Shown: one piece after another, positions 43,255 through 51,298 of the stretch
How the letters are laid out: every line of letters starts with the position of its first letter
How positions within the stretch are numbered: the stretch's first letter is position 1
NCBI GenBank assembly: GCA_964641965.1
Contig: CAZXLD010000006.1
Location: forward strand, 87,074 to 151,073
From: JAJDFU01 sp964641965
GTDB lineage: Bacteria > Bacteroidota > Bacteroidia > Chitinophagales > Saprospiraceae
Length of the DNA: 64,000 nucleotides
Direction: 5' to 3'
The notes under the pieces: model-generated
Told to the model about the DNA's origin: nothing
Databases searched by the model: none
What the model saw: the letters and a program-made list of their open reading frames with translations, nothing else
Program-made: the position numbers and the translations under genes

Positions 43255-44301
43255 TTACCACAAGCCATATTCGGATAAAAAAGGGCTGACCTCCTCATAC
43301 TCGGAAAATAAAAGGGAAGGGATGTGCCCGGCTTGCTCATTCAGCAAAGCCTGAATCCGGTTGCTGCGCCGTTTGGAGCCTACTTTGCGGATTAAAATAG
43401 CCGCCATTTGATTGGGGAAATTTTTGGCGATATGCAAATAAATCTTGGCATCTTTCTCCCCGCTGTCTCCAATACAAATAAATCGCATCTTGGGATAGAT
43501 CTCCATAATGCGTGCAATCGTATATTCCTTGTGAGACGGAAATTCTTCCGGGTAGTCCCGGTAGGGTAAACCTACATCTCGAAGTAGAATAGGGCCTTTG
43601 GGGAAGCCATTGAAGCGAAGAAAATCCCGTAATAAATCGTACAAGTTCCAGGGGCTATTCGAAACGTAAAAAACCGGTCGGCCCGGAGACTGAATACGAT
43701 GCCAATTTCGATAGAAATGGCCCGAGGCTTGGACGGGTTTACGGGCGGAAATACTCATCAGAAAAGTAAGGTAAAAAACGCGCCACTTCATAGGAGAAGT
43801 TACGCCCGTATGCAAGAGTGTATCGTCTATGTCGGTGATTAAGCCGAGGCTTACATTTTGGTCTGGAAGTAATAATTGCCCTTTCCTGGATACTTCCTGT
43901 GGAATTCTGCCGGGTGCTTGTTTTAAAAACACTCGGGCATCCATCCAGCCCATCCCATTTTCAGTGATTGGATTGGGTAGGGCCGAGTCCAGAATGAAAT
44001 AACCCTCTTTATCGGTAATGAGTGGGATTTGATTCTCGCCGAATCGAACTTCTACCAGCGCACCCGGAACTTCTTCACTTGCAAAACGACGGAAAGAATT
44101 CACCAGATTTCGGCGCCAGCTCGATTTCCATTGATCAAAAAGGGGCTTGTATTCCAACAGCCTGCCCTGGAAAAATGCAGTCTCCCCATTTGTAAAACCC
44201 CTAAAGGGTTCTAAATATAGCGGGCGCTCCTGCTTTCTTAGGCGACTAAGGGGGCGATCAATTCGTTGGAATAAATTCAGCCTGTTGGTTTTACGTTTCA
44301 T
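43255..44301 (-). CDS. App1-like phosphatidate phosphatase family protein
   Basis: The 348-residue product has a HAD-like catalytic signature DIDDTLLHTGVTSPMKW, with the DxDxT nucleophile motif, then VFYVSNSPWNLYDLLRDFLR and CIGDSGEKDAKIYLHIA. These motifs define the App1/DUF2183 family of Mg-dependent phosphatidate phosphatase-like proteins. The N-terminal half (GALVEVRFGENQIPLITDKE) is a beta-rich region also seen in this family. No signal peptide or span, so it is probably cytoplasmic. The substrate in bacteria is not known. Confidence 0.85.
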   Translation of the reverse strand: MKRKTNRLNLFQRIDRPLSRLRKQERPLYLEPFRGFTNGETAFFQGRLLEYKPLFDQWKSSWRRNLVNSFRRFASEEVPGALVEVRFGENQIPLITDKEGYFILDSALPNPITENGMGWMDARVFLKQAPGRIPQEVSRKGQLLLPDQNVSLGLITDIDDTLLHTGVTSPMKWRVFYLTFLMSISARKPVQASGHFYRNWHRIQSPGRPVFYVSNSPWNLYDLLRDFLRFNGFPKGPILLRDVGLPYRDYPEEFPSHKEYTIARIMEIYPKMRFICIGDSGEKDAKIYLHIAKNFPNQMAAILIRKVGSKRRSNRIQALLNEQAGHIPSLLFSEYEEVSPFLSEYGLW

Positions 44302-44449
44302 ATAGGGCCTTAGCAGACCTCAACCTTTTAGCTTGGCTAAAATAAGGACCTCCGGTAAAAAACAGAAGATTTACGAGATCCAGGATGGATTAATTACCCA
44401 ATCCATTTACCGCTTCAAACTTAAGCATATAAGGGTACAATTGAGGTAT

Positions 44450-44758
44450 TCAGCCTTTCATTGCCCATTCTGCCCAGCGACCTAAAGCCTTTCTGTCTTG
44501 CAATACATTCTCCGGGACCCGCATGAAATAGTGGCCTTGCTCGGCTAATAGCTGAATGGTTGGTGGGAGTGGTTCTCCACTGACAGGACAAATTTCGGGA
44601 TCCGTGCGCAGCCAAAATTGGCCCGCGGAGACCAGGCCGAATAAGCGATCTTTAAAGAAAAAACCGACTCGTCCCAATTCTTTTTTAAGAGTAAATGGAC
44701 CCAAGTCTGGCAGCAGGCCCAATAACGTAGGGATAAAGTTGGGTGAAATTGCTTTCAT
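44450..44758 (-). CDS. TfoX N-terminal-domain-like protein
   Basis: ATG 44758 gives 102 residues. The pattern LGPFTLKKELGRVGFFFKDR, LFGLVSAGQFWLRTD and YFMRVPENVLQDRKALGRWA matches the TfoX/Sxy N-terminal domain, a small fold found in competence regulators and in many proteins of unknown role. The C-terminal TfoX domain is missing, as in most bacterial stand-alone members. Function here is unknown. Confidence 0.65.
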   Translation of the reverse strand: MKAISPNFIPTLLGLLPDLGPFTLKKELGRVGFFFKDRLFGLVSAGQFWLRTDPEICPVSGEPLPPTIQLLAEQGHYFMRVPENVLQDRKALGRWAEWAMKG

Positions 44759-44890
44759 CGGGTAATTTTTAATTTTCAAGGGAAAACAACCCAGGTAGGA
44801 GAGCAGTTGAAAGGATTCGACGAAAAATGGAAAAGGGAGTATAGAGGCTTGAGTATGAAGGATAAATGAGTAGGGGTAGTCTGAAGCTGA

Positions 44891-45844
44891 TTATTCAAAG
44901 AGTGAATCGACAAATGCCTTTTTGTTGAACACCTGGAGTTGTTCGATACCTTCACCTACGCCAATGTATTTGATCGGAACTTTAAACACATCGGAGATCC
45001 CAATGGCTACCCCTCCTTTGGCCGTTCCATCCAATTTAGTTAAAGCCAAGGCAGTAACATCGGTAGCATTTGTAAAATGTTTTGCTTGCTCAATAGCGTT
45101 TTGACCGGTTGTTGCGTCTAGGACCAACAAAACTTCATGTGGCGCCCCCTCCAGGCTTTTGGCAATGGATCGCTTTATCTTCCCCAGCTCCTTCATGAGG
45201 TTCACTTTTGTGTGAAGCCGCCCGGCCGTGTCGATGATGGCCACGTCGCAATCATGTTCTATTGCATATTTCACGGTTTCAAAAGCCACTGCAGCCGGAT
45301 CCGTGTTCATGCCTTTACTAAAAAAGTGACAACCAACCCGTTCACTCCAGATCTTAAGTTGATCAACGGCAGCGGCGCGGAAGGTATCGCCGGCTCCCAA
45401 CACAATACGTTTTCCCTGTTTCTTATATTGATGTGCTAGCTTTCCGATAGTCGTGGTTTTACCCACCCCATTCACACCGACCACCATAATTACATAAGGG
45501 GCGGTCTTGGTTGGCAATTCAAAAGTATCCAGGTCGACTGTGTTGTTTTCAGCTAGCAGTTGTACGATCTCATCCCGGAGGATTCGATTTAGCTCCTGAG
45601 TGCCCAGGTATTTGTCGCGAGCAACACGTCCCTCGATACGCTCTATGATCTTAACGGTTGTATCCAATCCTACATCAGATGATATTAGAATTTGCTCCAA
45701 TTCGTCCAGTACTTCCTCATCGACTGTAGATTTTCCGGCGACTGCCTTCGTAAGCTTGTTGAATAGGCTGGATTTAGTTTTTTCCAGCCCTTTATCGAGA
45801 TCTTCCTTTTTCTCTTTGTTGAAAAACTGCGTAAAAAAGCTCAT
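44891..45844 (-). CDS. ftsY: Signal recognition particle receptor FtsY
   Basis: FtsY is the membrane-associated GTPase that docks SRP-bound ribosomes to SecY. ATG 45844 (MSFFTQFFNKEKKEDLDKG) gives 317 residues. The NG domain carries G1 VVGVNGVGKTTTIGKLA, the DTFRAAAVDQL insertion box, G3 DTAGRLHTKVNLMKEL and G4 TKLDGTAKGG. The acidic A domain is nearly absent. It is the last gene of the rpmB-rpmG-DUF4295-ftsY block but has a terminator in front of it, so it may be only partly co-transcribed. Confidence 0.97.
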   Translation of the reverse strand: MSFFTQFFNKEKKEDLDKGLEKTKSSLFNKLTKAVAGKSTVDEEVLDELEQILISSDVGLDTTVKIIERIEGRVARDKYLGTQELNRILRDEIVQLLAENNTVDLDTFELPTKTAPYVIMVVGVNGVGKTTTIGKLAHQYKKQGKRIVLGAGDTFRAAAVDQLKIWSERVGCHFFSKGMNTDPAAVAFETVKYAIEHDCDVAIIDTAGRLHTKVNLMKELGKIKRSIAKSLEGAPHEVLLVLDATTGQNAIEQAKHFTNATDVTALALTKLDGTAKGGVAIGISDVFKVPIKYIGVGEGIEQLQVFNKKAFVDSLFE

Positions 45845-45883
45845 AAGTATTGAATAACATCCAAGATCAGGGATTGGGGTATA

Positions 45884-45918
45884 CAAAAAGAGGCTTTTCC
45901 GGAAAGAAAAGCCTCTTT
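45884..45918 (-). terminator. Terminator downstream of the DUF4295 gene
   Basis: AAAGAGGCTTTTC (45887-45899) and GAAAAGCCTCTTT (45906-45918) form a 13-bp perfect stem. On the minus strand the stem is followed by a T-run (A-run at 45884-45888 on the plus strand). It ends or attenuates the ribosomal protein transcript before ftsY. Confidence 0.85.
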
Positions 45919-45943
45919 AGGCGCCATTGCATGGCAGTACAAC

Positions 45944-46120
45944 TTACTTACTATTGGCGAAGAATTCCTTCACCTTGTCTTTATGCACCATTACCTCTTT
46001 GTAGGAATATTTTCCTGTTTTAGGATTTTTGACGCTTTGGACTACTTTTACAAAGTCGCGACCTGAACCAGCATTATTGGCCCGTTGGGCGACCCTTGCG
46101 TTCTTAGATACCTTTGCCAT
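45944..46120 (-). CDS. DUF4295 small basic protein
   Basis: This 58-residue protein reads MAKVSKNARVAQRANNAGSG and then KVVQSVKNPKTGKYSYKE and KVKEFFANSK. That matches DUF4295, a small basic family found in Bacteroidota directly after rpmG and likely tied to the ribosome. ATG 46120 and TAA 45944-45946 were read directly. The function is unproven. Confidence 0.88.
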   Translation of the reverse strand: MAKVSKNARVAQRANNAGSGRDFVKVVQSVKNPKTGKYSYKEVMVHKDKVKEFFANSK

Positions 46121-46192
46121 TGCCTTTACTCTTTATGATTTGTCTGTATAACGATAAAGTAACGAAATCAGTTTCAACAGACCAACAGTTTC

Positions 46193-46381
46193 TTACTTGA
46201 TCTCCCGGTGAACAGTAACGCGCTTCAGGATCGGATTAAACTTTTTGAGCTCTAATCGATCCGGAGTGTTCTTACGATTCTTTTGAGTTACATATCGGGA
46301 AGTGCCAGGCATACCGGATTCTTTATGTTCCGTGCACTCTAAAATGATCTGTTGCCGGTTCCCTTTGCTTTTCTTTGCCAT
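46193..46381 (-). CDS. rpmG: 50S ribosomal protein L33, zinc-free type
   Basis: ATG 46381 gives 62 residues: MAKKSKGNRQQIILECTEHK followed by SRYVTQKNRKNTPDRLELKK and FNPILKRVTVHREIK, a typical L33. The CxxC pairs of the zinc-binding form are absent (one Cys only). It follows rpmB by 23 bases. Confidence 0.95.
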   Translation of the reverse strand: MAKKSKGNRQQIILECTEHKESGMPGTSRYVTQKNRKNTPDRLELKKFNPILKRVTVHREIK

Positions 46382-46404
46382 TTGTCCTCTTTTTGCTGTA
46401 GCGA

Positions 46405-46653
46405 TCAAAGATCGATACCTACGTCTACTCCTTTTTTCTTAAGCTTGGTCAGGTATGCATATATGCCCAACTTGTCTATTGTCCGCATAGCCGACGTAGA
46501 TACTTTCAATTCTACCCACTGATCTTTTTCCGGAATGTAAAAGCGCTTTTTCTGCAAATTTGGCAGAAAACGGCGTTTAGTCTTGCGATTAGAGTGCGAG
46601 ACATTGTTCCCAGACATGGGACGCTTTCCGGTCAATTGACATACCTTAGACAT
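46405..46653 (-). CDS. rpmB: 50S ribosomal protein L28
   Basis: The 82-residue product MSKVCQLTGKRPMSGNNVSH, NRKTKRRFLPNLQKKRFY and VSTSAMRTIDKLGIYAYLTK is a typical L28. It lies immediately downstream of the tRNA-derived tandem array, on the same strand, so it probably belongs to the tRNA-Arg transcript. Confidence 0.96.
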   Translation of the reverse strand: MSKVCQLTGKRPMSGNNVSHSNRKTKRRFLPNLQKKRFYIPEKDQWVELKVSTSAMRTIDKLGIYAYLTKLKKKGVDVGIDL

Positions 46654-46671
46654 CTTTCTTCAATTTTTCTT

Positions 46672-47134
46672 AGTGACTCCGCCAGGATTTCCCGACGCTT
46701 GCTTCTGACTTGGTCGGGATAAACTTCTCTTCCTGTCTTCGTCTATTCTAGTGACTCCGCCAGGATTCGAATGCTGACGAGGCGATGCCTGTCAGCATCC
46801 TGACCCCTTTGGGCGTCAGGGCCTGGAACCTCCGCAGCCATCAACCCGGAAATCCCAGTTATCAGTGACTCCGCCAGGATTCGAANNNNNNNNNNNNNNN
46901 NNNNNNNNNNNNNNNNNNNNNNNNNNNNNNNNNNNNNNNNNNNNNNNNNNNNNNNNNNNNNNNNNNNNNNNNNNNNNNNNNNNNNTCCGCAGCCATCAAC
47001 CCGGAAATCCCAGTTATCAGTGACTCCGCCAGGATTCGAATGCTGACGAGGCGATGCCTGTCAGCATCCTGACCCCTTTGGGCGTCAGGGCCTGGAACCT
47101 CCGCAGCCATCAACCCGGAAATCCCAGTTATCAG
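46672..47134 (-). repeat. 114-bp tandem array built from the tRNA-Arg 3' end
   Basis: On the minus strand, directly after tRNA-Arg, the 3' tRNA sequence recurs. TCCTGGCGGAGTCACT is found at the tRNA and again with its end near 47019, 46864, 46750 and (degenerate flank) 46672. Full spacing is 114 bases (47133 to 47019, and 46864 to 46750). Each unit has GGAGGTTCCAGG, a 50-base insert, TTCGAATCCTGGCGGAGTCAC and a 31-base spacer. The insert holds two hairpins, CCTGACGCCC/GGGGTCAGG and TGCTGAC...GTCAGCA. A further hairpin CCCGAC/GTCGGG lies at about 46691-46716. The 100-N gap falls within the array, so the copy number is uncertain. Confidence 0.9.
46886..46985. other. Assembly gap of 100 N
   Basis: Exactly 100 undetermined bases lie inside the tandem array, most likely a scaffold gap of unknown true size caused by the repeats. 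The two flanks are parts of the repeat unit, so at least one unit is missing or joined here. Confidence 0.95.
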
Positions 47135-47208
47135 TGACTCCGCCAGGATTCGAACCTGGAACCTCCTGATCCGTAGTCAGGTGCTCTATCCAGTTGAGCC
47201 ACGGAGCC
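47135..47208 (-). tRNA. tRNA-Arg (anticodon ACG)
   Basis: Read on the minus strand the gene begins GGCTCCGTGGCTCAACTGGA. The anticodon arm is CCTGA-CTACGGA-TCAGG (anticodon ACG). The T-arm is CCAGGTTCGAATCCTGG and the acceptor ends CGGAGTC with A73. CCA is not encoded. The acceptor stem pairs over 7 positions with one G-U. It leads into the tandem array and rpmB. Confidence 0.95.
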
Positions 47209-47273
47209 AAAGTTTCAAAAAACAATGAAATGTTTTGTGCTAAATCGAAGCACCTTCCTTTCATTTGCGGACG

Positions 47274-47281
47274 CAAAGATA
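47274..47281 (-). promoter_or_regulatory. -7 box for the tRNA-Arg/rpmB transcript
   Basis: On the minus strand TATCTTTG is an exact TAnnTTTG match, about 65 bases upstream of the tRNA. TTTC lies at the -33 distance (47301-47304 on the plus strand reads GAAA). Confidence 0.6.
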
Positions 47282-47414
47282 GGAATAATTCTACTCTTCC
47301 GAAACCGTGGGTTAGAATTATTTCCCTACTTGTTCACATCCATACATGCACTCTCCCTTAACATACACTGATTAAATATAAGGAAGTTCCAATTGGTTTT
47401 GGCTCATGTATTGC

Positions 47415-48209
47415 TCAAGAAGAGGCCACTTGTTGGATCAACTGCTTGTAGTAGGGTATTGCATGAATTAATCTGCTTCCATACCACGAAAACAATTCCC
47501 CATCGACCTTTTGCACCAAGATATTTGGAAATCGATGCTCAAATTCATTTATGTGCTTCTCTTTAAAAGGAAAGGGTTCAGAAGAAAGAAAAACAAGGTC
47601 CGGCTTCGCTTCTTTTACCATAGCTTCCGTAACCTCCGGATAGCGATGAAGATGGCCAAAGGCATTTCTAAACCCAATTCGGATCAATTGATCATGTATA
47701 AAGGTATGGCTTCCGACAGCCATCAGGGGCCGATTCCAAATGAAGTAGGCTACACGTAATCCGGTCGGAGCTTCTGGGAAATCCTGAAAGGAAGTATGTA
47801 TGTGGGATGCCATTTGTTCAGCTTTTACGGATGTGTAGGTCAGCTCACCCACCTGCCGAATCATATCAAGTGCATCCGAAAGGGTATATATTTCACTCAG
47901 CCAAACTGGATAATCCTGTGCCAGCATATCAACAGCCTCTTTGGTATTTTCTTCTTTATTGCCAATAATCAGGTCCGGTTGTAACTTATGGATTTCATCC
48001 AGCTTGACCTGCTTGGTTCCTCCTACCCTGGTTTTATGGCGGAACCAAGCCTCTGGATGGATACAAAATTTGGTAATACCCACTATCTCTTGTTCCAGCC
48101 CCAGGTCAAAGAGGAGTTCAGTTTGTGAAGGAACTAATGAAATGATCCGCTTTGGTGGAAAATTGGGGAGTACAACCTCCCTTCCAACCTGGTCTGTAAA
48201 GACGTTCAT
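47415..48209 (-). CDS. Helical backbone metal receptor-like protein (BtuF/peripla_BP_2 type) without signal peptide
   Basis: The fold binds vitamin B12 or iron-chelates in ABC import systems. I start at ATG 48209 (MNVFTDQVGREVVLPN) because the family begins there; ATG 48257 is also open. The 264-residue product has PPKRIISLVPSQTELLFDLG, EQEIVGITKFCIHPEAWF and LQPDLIIGNKEENTKE, typical of the class III substrate-binding fold. There is no signal peptide or lipobox, so it may be cytoplasmic. It lies 79 bases after the aminotransferase gene. No permease or ATPase is in the window. The ligand is unknown. Confidence 0.78.
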   Translation of the reverse strand: MNVFTDQVGREVVLPNFPPKRIISLVPSQTELLFDLGLEQEIVGITKFCIHPEAWFRHKTRVGGTKQVKLDEIHKLQPDLIIGNKEENTKEAVDMLAQDYPVWLSEIYTLSDALDMIRQVGELTYTSVKAEQMASHIHTSFQDFPEAPTGLRVAYFIWNRPLMAVGSHTFIHDQLIRIGFRNAFGHLHRYPEVTEAMVKEAKPDLVFLSSEPFPFKEKHINEFEHRFPNILVQKVDGELFSWYGSRLIHAIPYYKQLIQQVASS

Positions 48210-48288
48210 GAAACTATCATTGTTTGTACTACTTAGCAATAGTTGCTCTTTAGACATCCTAGCATCCGGATATCTCGCTTTCTGCGCA

Positions 48289-49188
48289 TCAAAAAGGTAA
48301 CGGAACTCCACTGTGCTCGGTCAGTTGCTGGAAATGTGCTTGAAAGTCTTCGAGAATTGAGGTTGGTGATCTATTGACAATAGCTCGGCCATCTATTTCG
48401 ACGACTTTGGTCAGCTCCCCCATGGTGCCGGTTGTAAAAACCTCATCAGCTGTGTAAAATTCTGCCAGCGATAACCGCTTTTCCGCACCGGGTATCTTTT
48501 TTGATTTGCACAGTTCCAAAATGATACTTCGGGTAATACCTGGTAAACAGCTGTCTGCAAAAGGGGTGAAAACAGCTCCGTCCCGAATACAGAACACATT
48601 TACCCCATTCGCCTCGGAAACATATCCATCTTTATCCAGCATCAAGCCTGCATCTGCACCGGCATGATTGGCTTCAATTTTGGCTAAGATGTTATTCAGT
48701 AGGTTGTTGTGATGAATTTTGGAATCTAAAAACAAGGGCGCATTGCGTCGCACAGAACTGGTCACCAAGGTTATGCTGGGAGGGTATACCGGAGGTTTCC
48801 ATTCCGGAAGGATAATCAAGGTGCATCCGCTTTGATTGAGTCTGGGATCCATTCCAGAGGTGATCTTTTCTCCGCGCGTTAGCGTAAGGCGGATATGGAC
48901 CCCGTCTCGCATTTGGTTTTTTTCCAGGGTTTGAAAAAGAGCCTCGGTAATGAATGCAGAAGAAGGAATTTGTTGAAAAGCCAAAATGTGTGCCGAGTCC
49001 TGCAGGCGGCGCAGGTGTCGTTCTAAGGCGAATACCCGGCCATTGTACACTCGTATACCTTCCCAAACCGCATCCCCGCCTTGGACCACACTGTCGAATA
49101 CGGATACCTTAGCTTGGTCTCGGGGTAGCAGTTCACCATTTACATAGATGTACAGATTTTGATTGCGGGGATCAAATTGTTGAAGCAT
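48289..49188 (-). CDS. Aminotransferase class IV
   Basis: PLP enzyme of the fold-type IV group (branched-chain or D-amino acid aminotransferase, or aminodeoxychorismate lyase). The 299-residue product has VFDSVVQGGDAVWEGIRVYN and RHLRRLQDSAHIL. The PLP Lys lies in DSKIHHNNLLNNILAK, and EANGVNVFCIRDG with LPGITRSIILELC and EVFTTGTMGELTKVVEIDGR follow. The substrate cannot be fixed from sequence; IlvE-like is most likely from the EGIRVYNG segment. Confidence 0.85.
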   Translation of the reverse strand: MLQQFDPRNQNLYIYVNGELLPRDQAKVSVFDSVVQGGDAVWEGIRVYNGRVFALERHLRRLQDSAHILAFQQIPSSAFITEALFQTLEKNQMRDGVHIRLTLTRGEKITSGMDPRLNQSGCTLIILPEWKPPVYPPSITLVTSSVRRNAPLFLDSKIHHNNLLNNILAKIEANHAGADAGLMLDKDGYVSEANGVNVFCIRDGAVFTPFADSCLPGITRSIILELCKSKKIPGAEKRLSLAEFYTADEVFTTGTMGELTKVVEIDGRAIVNRSPTSILEDFQAHFQQLTEHSGVPLPF

Positions 49189-49257
49189 GGTTTAAAAATT
49201 GGTTGTTCGAGCGAAAAGATAGCCCAGCGACTTATTCACTCCTTGTGTTGGAAAAGA

Positions 49258-49989
49258 TCAGTTTTTCCCGGCTTTTATGGATTCCTTGTACAGCACCTCG
49301 TAGATAGGGAGGCATTGCTGAGCTAATTGTTCCTGTCGGGGGGAAAGGTGATAGGTTTTTGATTGAAAAGGCAGAAAACCGGTTGATTGATGTACTCCCC
49401 TATACCAATGCTTGGCCCAGGTGCCATCCTCTGGTCTGGGTCCAGGGTCCCACTGAAGCATCTGAGGGGTAAAAGAGAGTCCGATGCGGTCGCATAATTG
49501 GCGAAGGACACTTTCCGGGTCAAGTAAAAGTTCCTGGCTATCGACAATAGCTGCCAGACTTCCATGTTGTTCCAGAAAAGCTTTTAAATCGGCTTGCAGC
49601 ATAATTCCTACGTCTTGGGCCGTAGGTTCTGGAATAACCTTGCTGTACGATGCAATGATCGCCCTGGGATCCCGAATTAATAAGATGTTGATCATGTCCA
49701 AGGTAAACTCCCAGGCCAGTTGTTCCAGGTGATGGGTCATTTGTTTGAATACTACAAATGGGGTTGTGTAGGTGTCACTCTGTAGCACATTACGAATTAC
49801 GGATACCACATTGGGTTGCTGGCTAGCCAGGGTTTCTTCTCTGCCCGGATGGACCAATTCTGGGAATCGTTGAAGATAAGCTGCATACAGGGGTTCGTCT
49901 ACCACGGTTACTTCAGGATGCTGGGCAAAAGAATACATGAGCGCCGTAGATATGTTTCTGGGGCTTGACCAGAAATTGATACGCTGCAT
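49258..49989 (-). CDS. Sulfotransferase-like P-loop protein
   Basis: ATG 49989 gives 243 residues; an upstream frame to 50034 overlaps a terminator and is rejected. The N-terminus INFWSSPRNISTALMYSFAQ resembles the 5'-phosphosulfate loop of sulfotransferases, and NILLIRDPRAIIASYSKVIP resembles the 3'-phosphate loop. Such proteins are common beside class IV aminotransferases in Bacteroidota. The substrate is unknown. Confidence 0.7.
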   Translation of the reverse strand: MQRINFWSSPRNISTALMYSFAQHPEVTVVDEPLYAAYLQRFPELVHPGREETLASQQPNVVSVIRNVLQSDTYTTPFVVFKQMTHHLEQLAWEFTLDMINILLIRDPRAIIASYSKVIPEPTAQDVGIMLQADLKAFLEQHGSLAAIVDSQELLLDPESVLRQLCDRIGLSFTPQMLQWDPGPRPEDGTWAKHWYRGVHQSTGFLPFQSKTYHLSPRQEQLAQQCLPIYEVLYKESIKAGKN

Positions 49990-50010
49990 AGGCAAACAGG
50001 ATAAAAGAGG

Positions 50011-50047
50011 TATAAAAAAGGCCGTGTAATTCATTTACACAGCCTTT
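50011..50047 (-). terminator. Terminator downstream of the DUF1508 gene
   Basis: AAAGGC-GTGTAA and TTACAC-GCCTTT pair over a TTCAT loop (one unpaired base on each side). A T-run follows on the minus strand (A-run at 50011-50016). It ends the DUF1508 transcript. Confidence 0.8.
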
Positions 50048-50073
50048 CTTTTCCAGGTGGAAGACGAAACTAT

Positions 50074-50403
50074 TTAAGCCTCTAATTCAATGATTTCCGC
50101 GCCCTCTGCTACTTTCATGACGGCTTTGATTCCTTTTTCCAGGCTATCTTTAGAAGCGTATCGCTGGCTGGTACCAATGACTTGCTTGTTGGCTGCCAGC
50201 AAGTTGAAGAAAGGCTTTCCATCTGCAGCTTCTTTTCGATCGAATAAATCCGGGTTAGAAGCATTTTTCATTACGGATTCAGCGCCATTTTTAGCACCAG
50301 CTTTATTGGCATAATTCTGACTGGTCAGAATAATTTGGCCATTGTTGGCTTTTAGGCGAAAACGGAACTTTCCTCCATCCGTCTTATTGATTTCAAACTT
50401 CAT
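50074..50403 (-). CDS. DUF1508 (YegP-like) protein, two repeats
   Basis: ATG 50403 gives 109 residues with two copies of the DUF1508 unit. The first is KFEINKTDGGKFRFRLKANN with GQIILTSQNYANKAGAKNG; the second is GKPFFNLLAANKQVIGTSQR with YASKDSLEKGI. This YegP-type fold is widespread and its role is poorly known. It stands alone with its own terminator. Confidence 0.9.
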   Translation of the reverse strand: MKFEINKTDGGKFRFRLKANNGQIILTSQNYANKAGAKNGAESVMKNASNPDLFDRKEAADGKPFFNLLAANKQVIGTSQRYASKDSLEKGIKAVMKVAEGAEIIELEA

Positions 50404-50542
50404 GTCACTTAGATCTTTAGGTGAAATTAGGCTAAACCTATGTGTTAACTCCCGAAAAATTAAGAAAAATCCATATCCTTCCAAACGATATGCGGTTTAT
50501 GGCTCATTTTTCGGCATTTTGAGAGGAAATAAACAGCGGAAA

Positions 50543-51154
50543 TCAGATTACAGCCCGGTCGCGTTTCAGTAGGGTGTCTAATTCTTTGACAATTTTTTCT
50601 AAATCTCGGAACTGGTAGCCGGTCTGTCCTATTTTTTCGGCCAGTTCGGGAACAATGGGTTGTAACCATTTTCTTGCCTTATGGGCAAAACGCCAAGGGG
50701 TTACGCGTCGTATGGATTTTCCTTTGAGCTTTAGAAAAAAGCGAGCAGGTCCAGGATCCTGGTTTTGACGTGCCTGAGCAGTAGGGGAGGCCCAGAGGGT
50801 CAAACTGGAAGACAAGGGCGGTAAGCGATACAATCGGGCTTCCTGGCCGGAATAGATCATACGGAGAAAATGCCATCGGCCTTGGTTTCGCACGCTTTCA
50901 AACACGCGTAATTGTTTATTCTCCAAAAATGCAAAACCTTTTATTTGCCTGGCATCAATCATATAAAAAGTACCGAAATCATTAATAAATACAACCTGAT
51001 TGCTTCTGCCGCTTGATTGTATCCCTCCAATAAACCCCGTAATCTGGTCTCCACTCTTGGTGATTAGAAAACCGCGAAAAGGATTGGCTAACACATCGGT
51101 TACCCAAGTGCTTCCCACTAAAAGCAGACCAAATAGTATTCGTGTAAGTTTCAC
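50543..51154 (-). CDS. Exported protein of unknown function
   Basis: The 203-residue product has a signal peptide (TRILFGLLLVGSTWVTDVLA) and then a beta-rich part (GFLITKSGDQITGFIGGI, VVFINDFGTFYMIDARQIKG). A basic C-terminal half follows (KLKGKSIRRVTPWRFAHKAR). I do not recognise a family. It is separated by a short gap from the DUF1508 gene. Confidence 0.6.
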   Translation of the reverse strand: MKLTRILFGLLLVGSTWVTDVLANPFRGFLITKSGDQITGFIGGIQSSGRSNQVVFINDFGTFYMIDARQIKGFAFLENKQLRVFESVRNQGRWHFLRMIYSGQEARLYRLPPLSSSLTLWASPTAQARQNQDPGPARFFLKLKGKSIRRVTPWRFAHKARKWLQPIVPELAEKIGQTGYQFRDLEKIVKELDTLLKRDRAVI

Positions 51155-51298
51155 TTATACAAAATAAGAAATGTAATGCTTCCAGACTGTCTACCGAATT
51201 ACTGAAATCATGAGATCCACTAAATTTTACAATTTATTAGTGTTTTATAGCCGACTTATACCTGTTTCTCCTCCTACATTGACCTCTAAAAATAAACG

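Noticed and set aside
46862..47113. Open frame running through the assembly gap on the minus strand
   Set aside because: It contains translated N residues and lies in the tRNA-derived repeats; no protein is supported.
46672..47134. CRISPR array
   Set aside because: Units are 114 bp of near-identical tRNA-derived sequence without variable spacers, and no cas genes are present.
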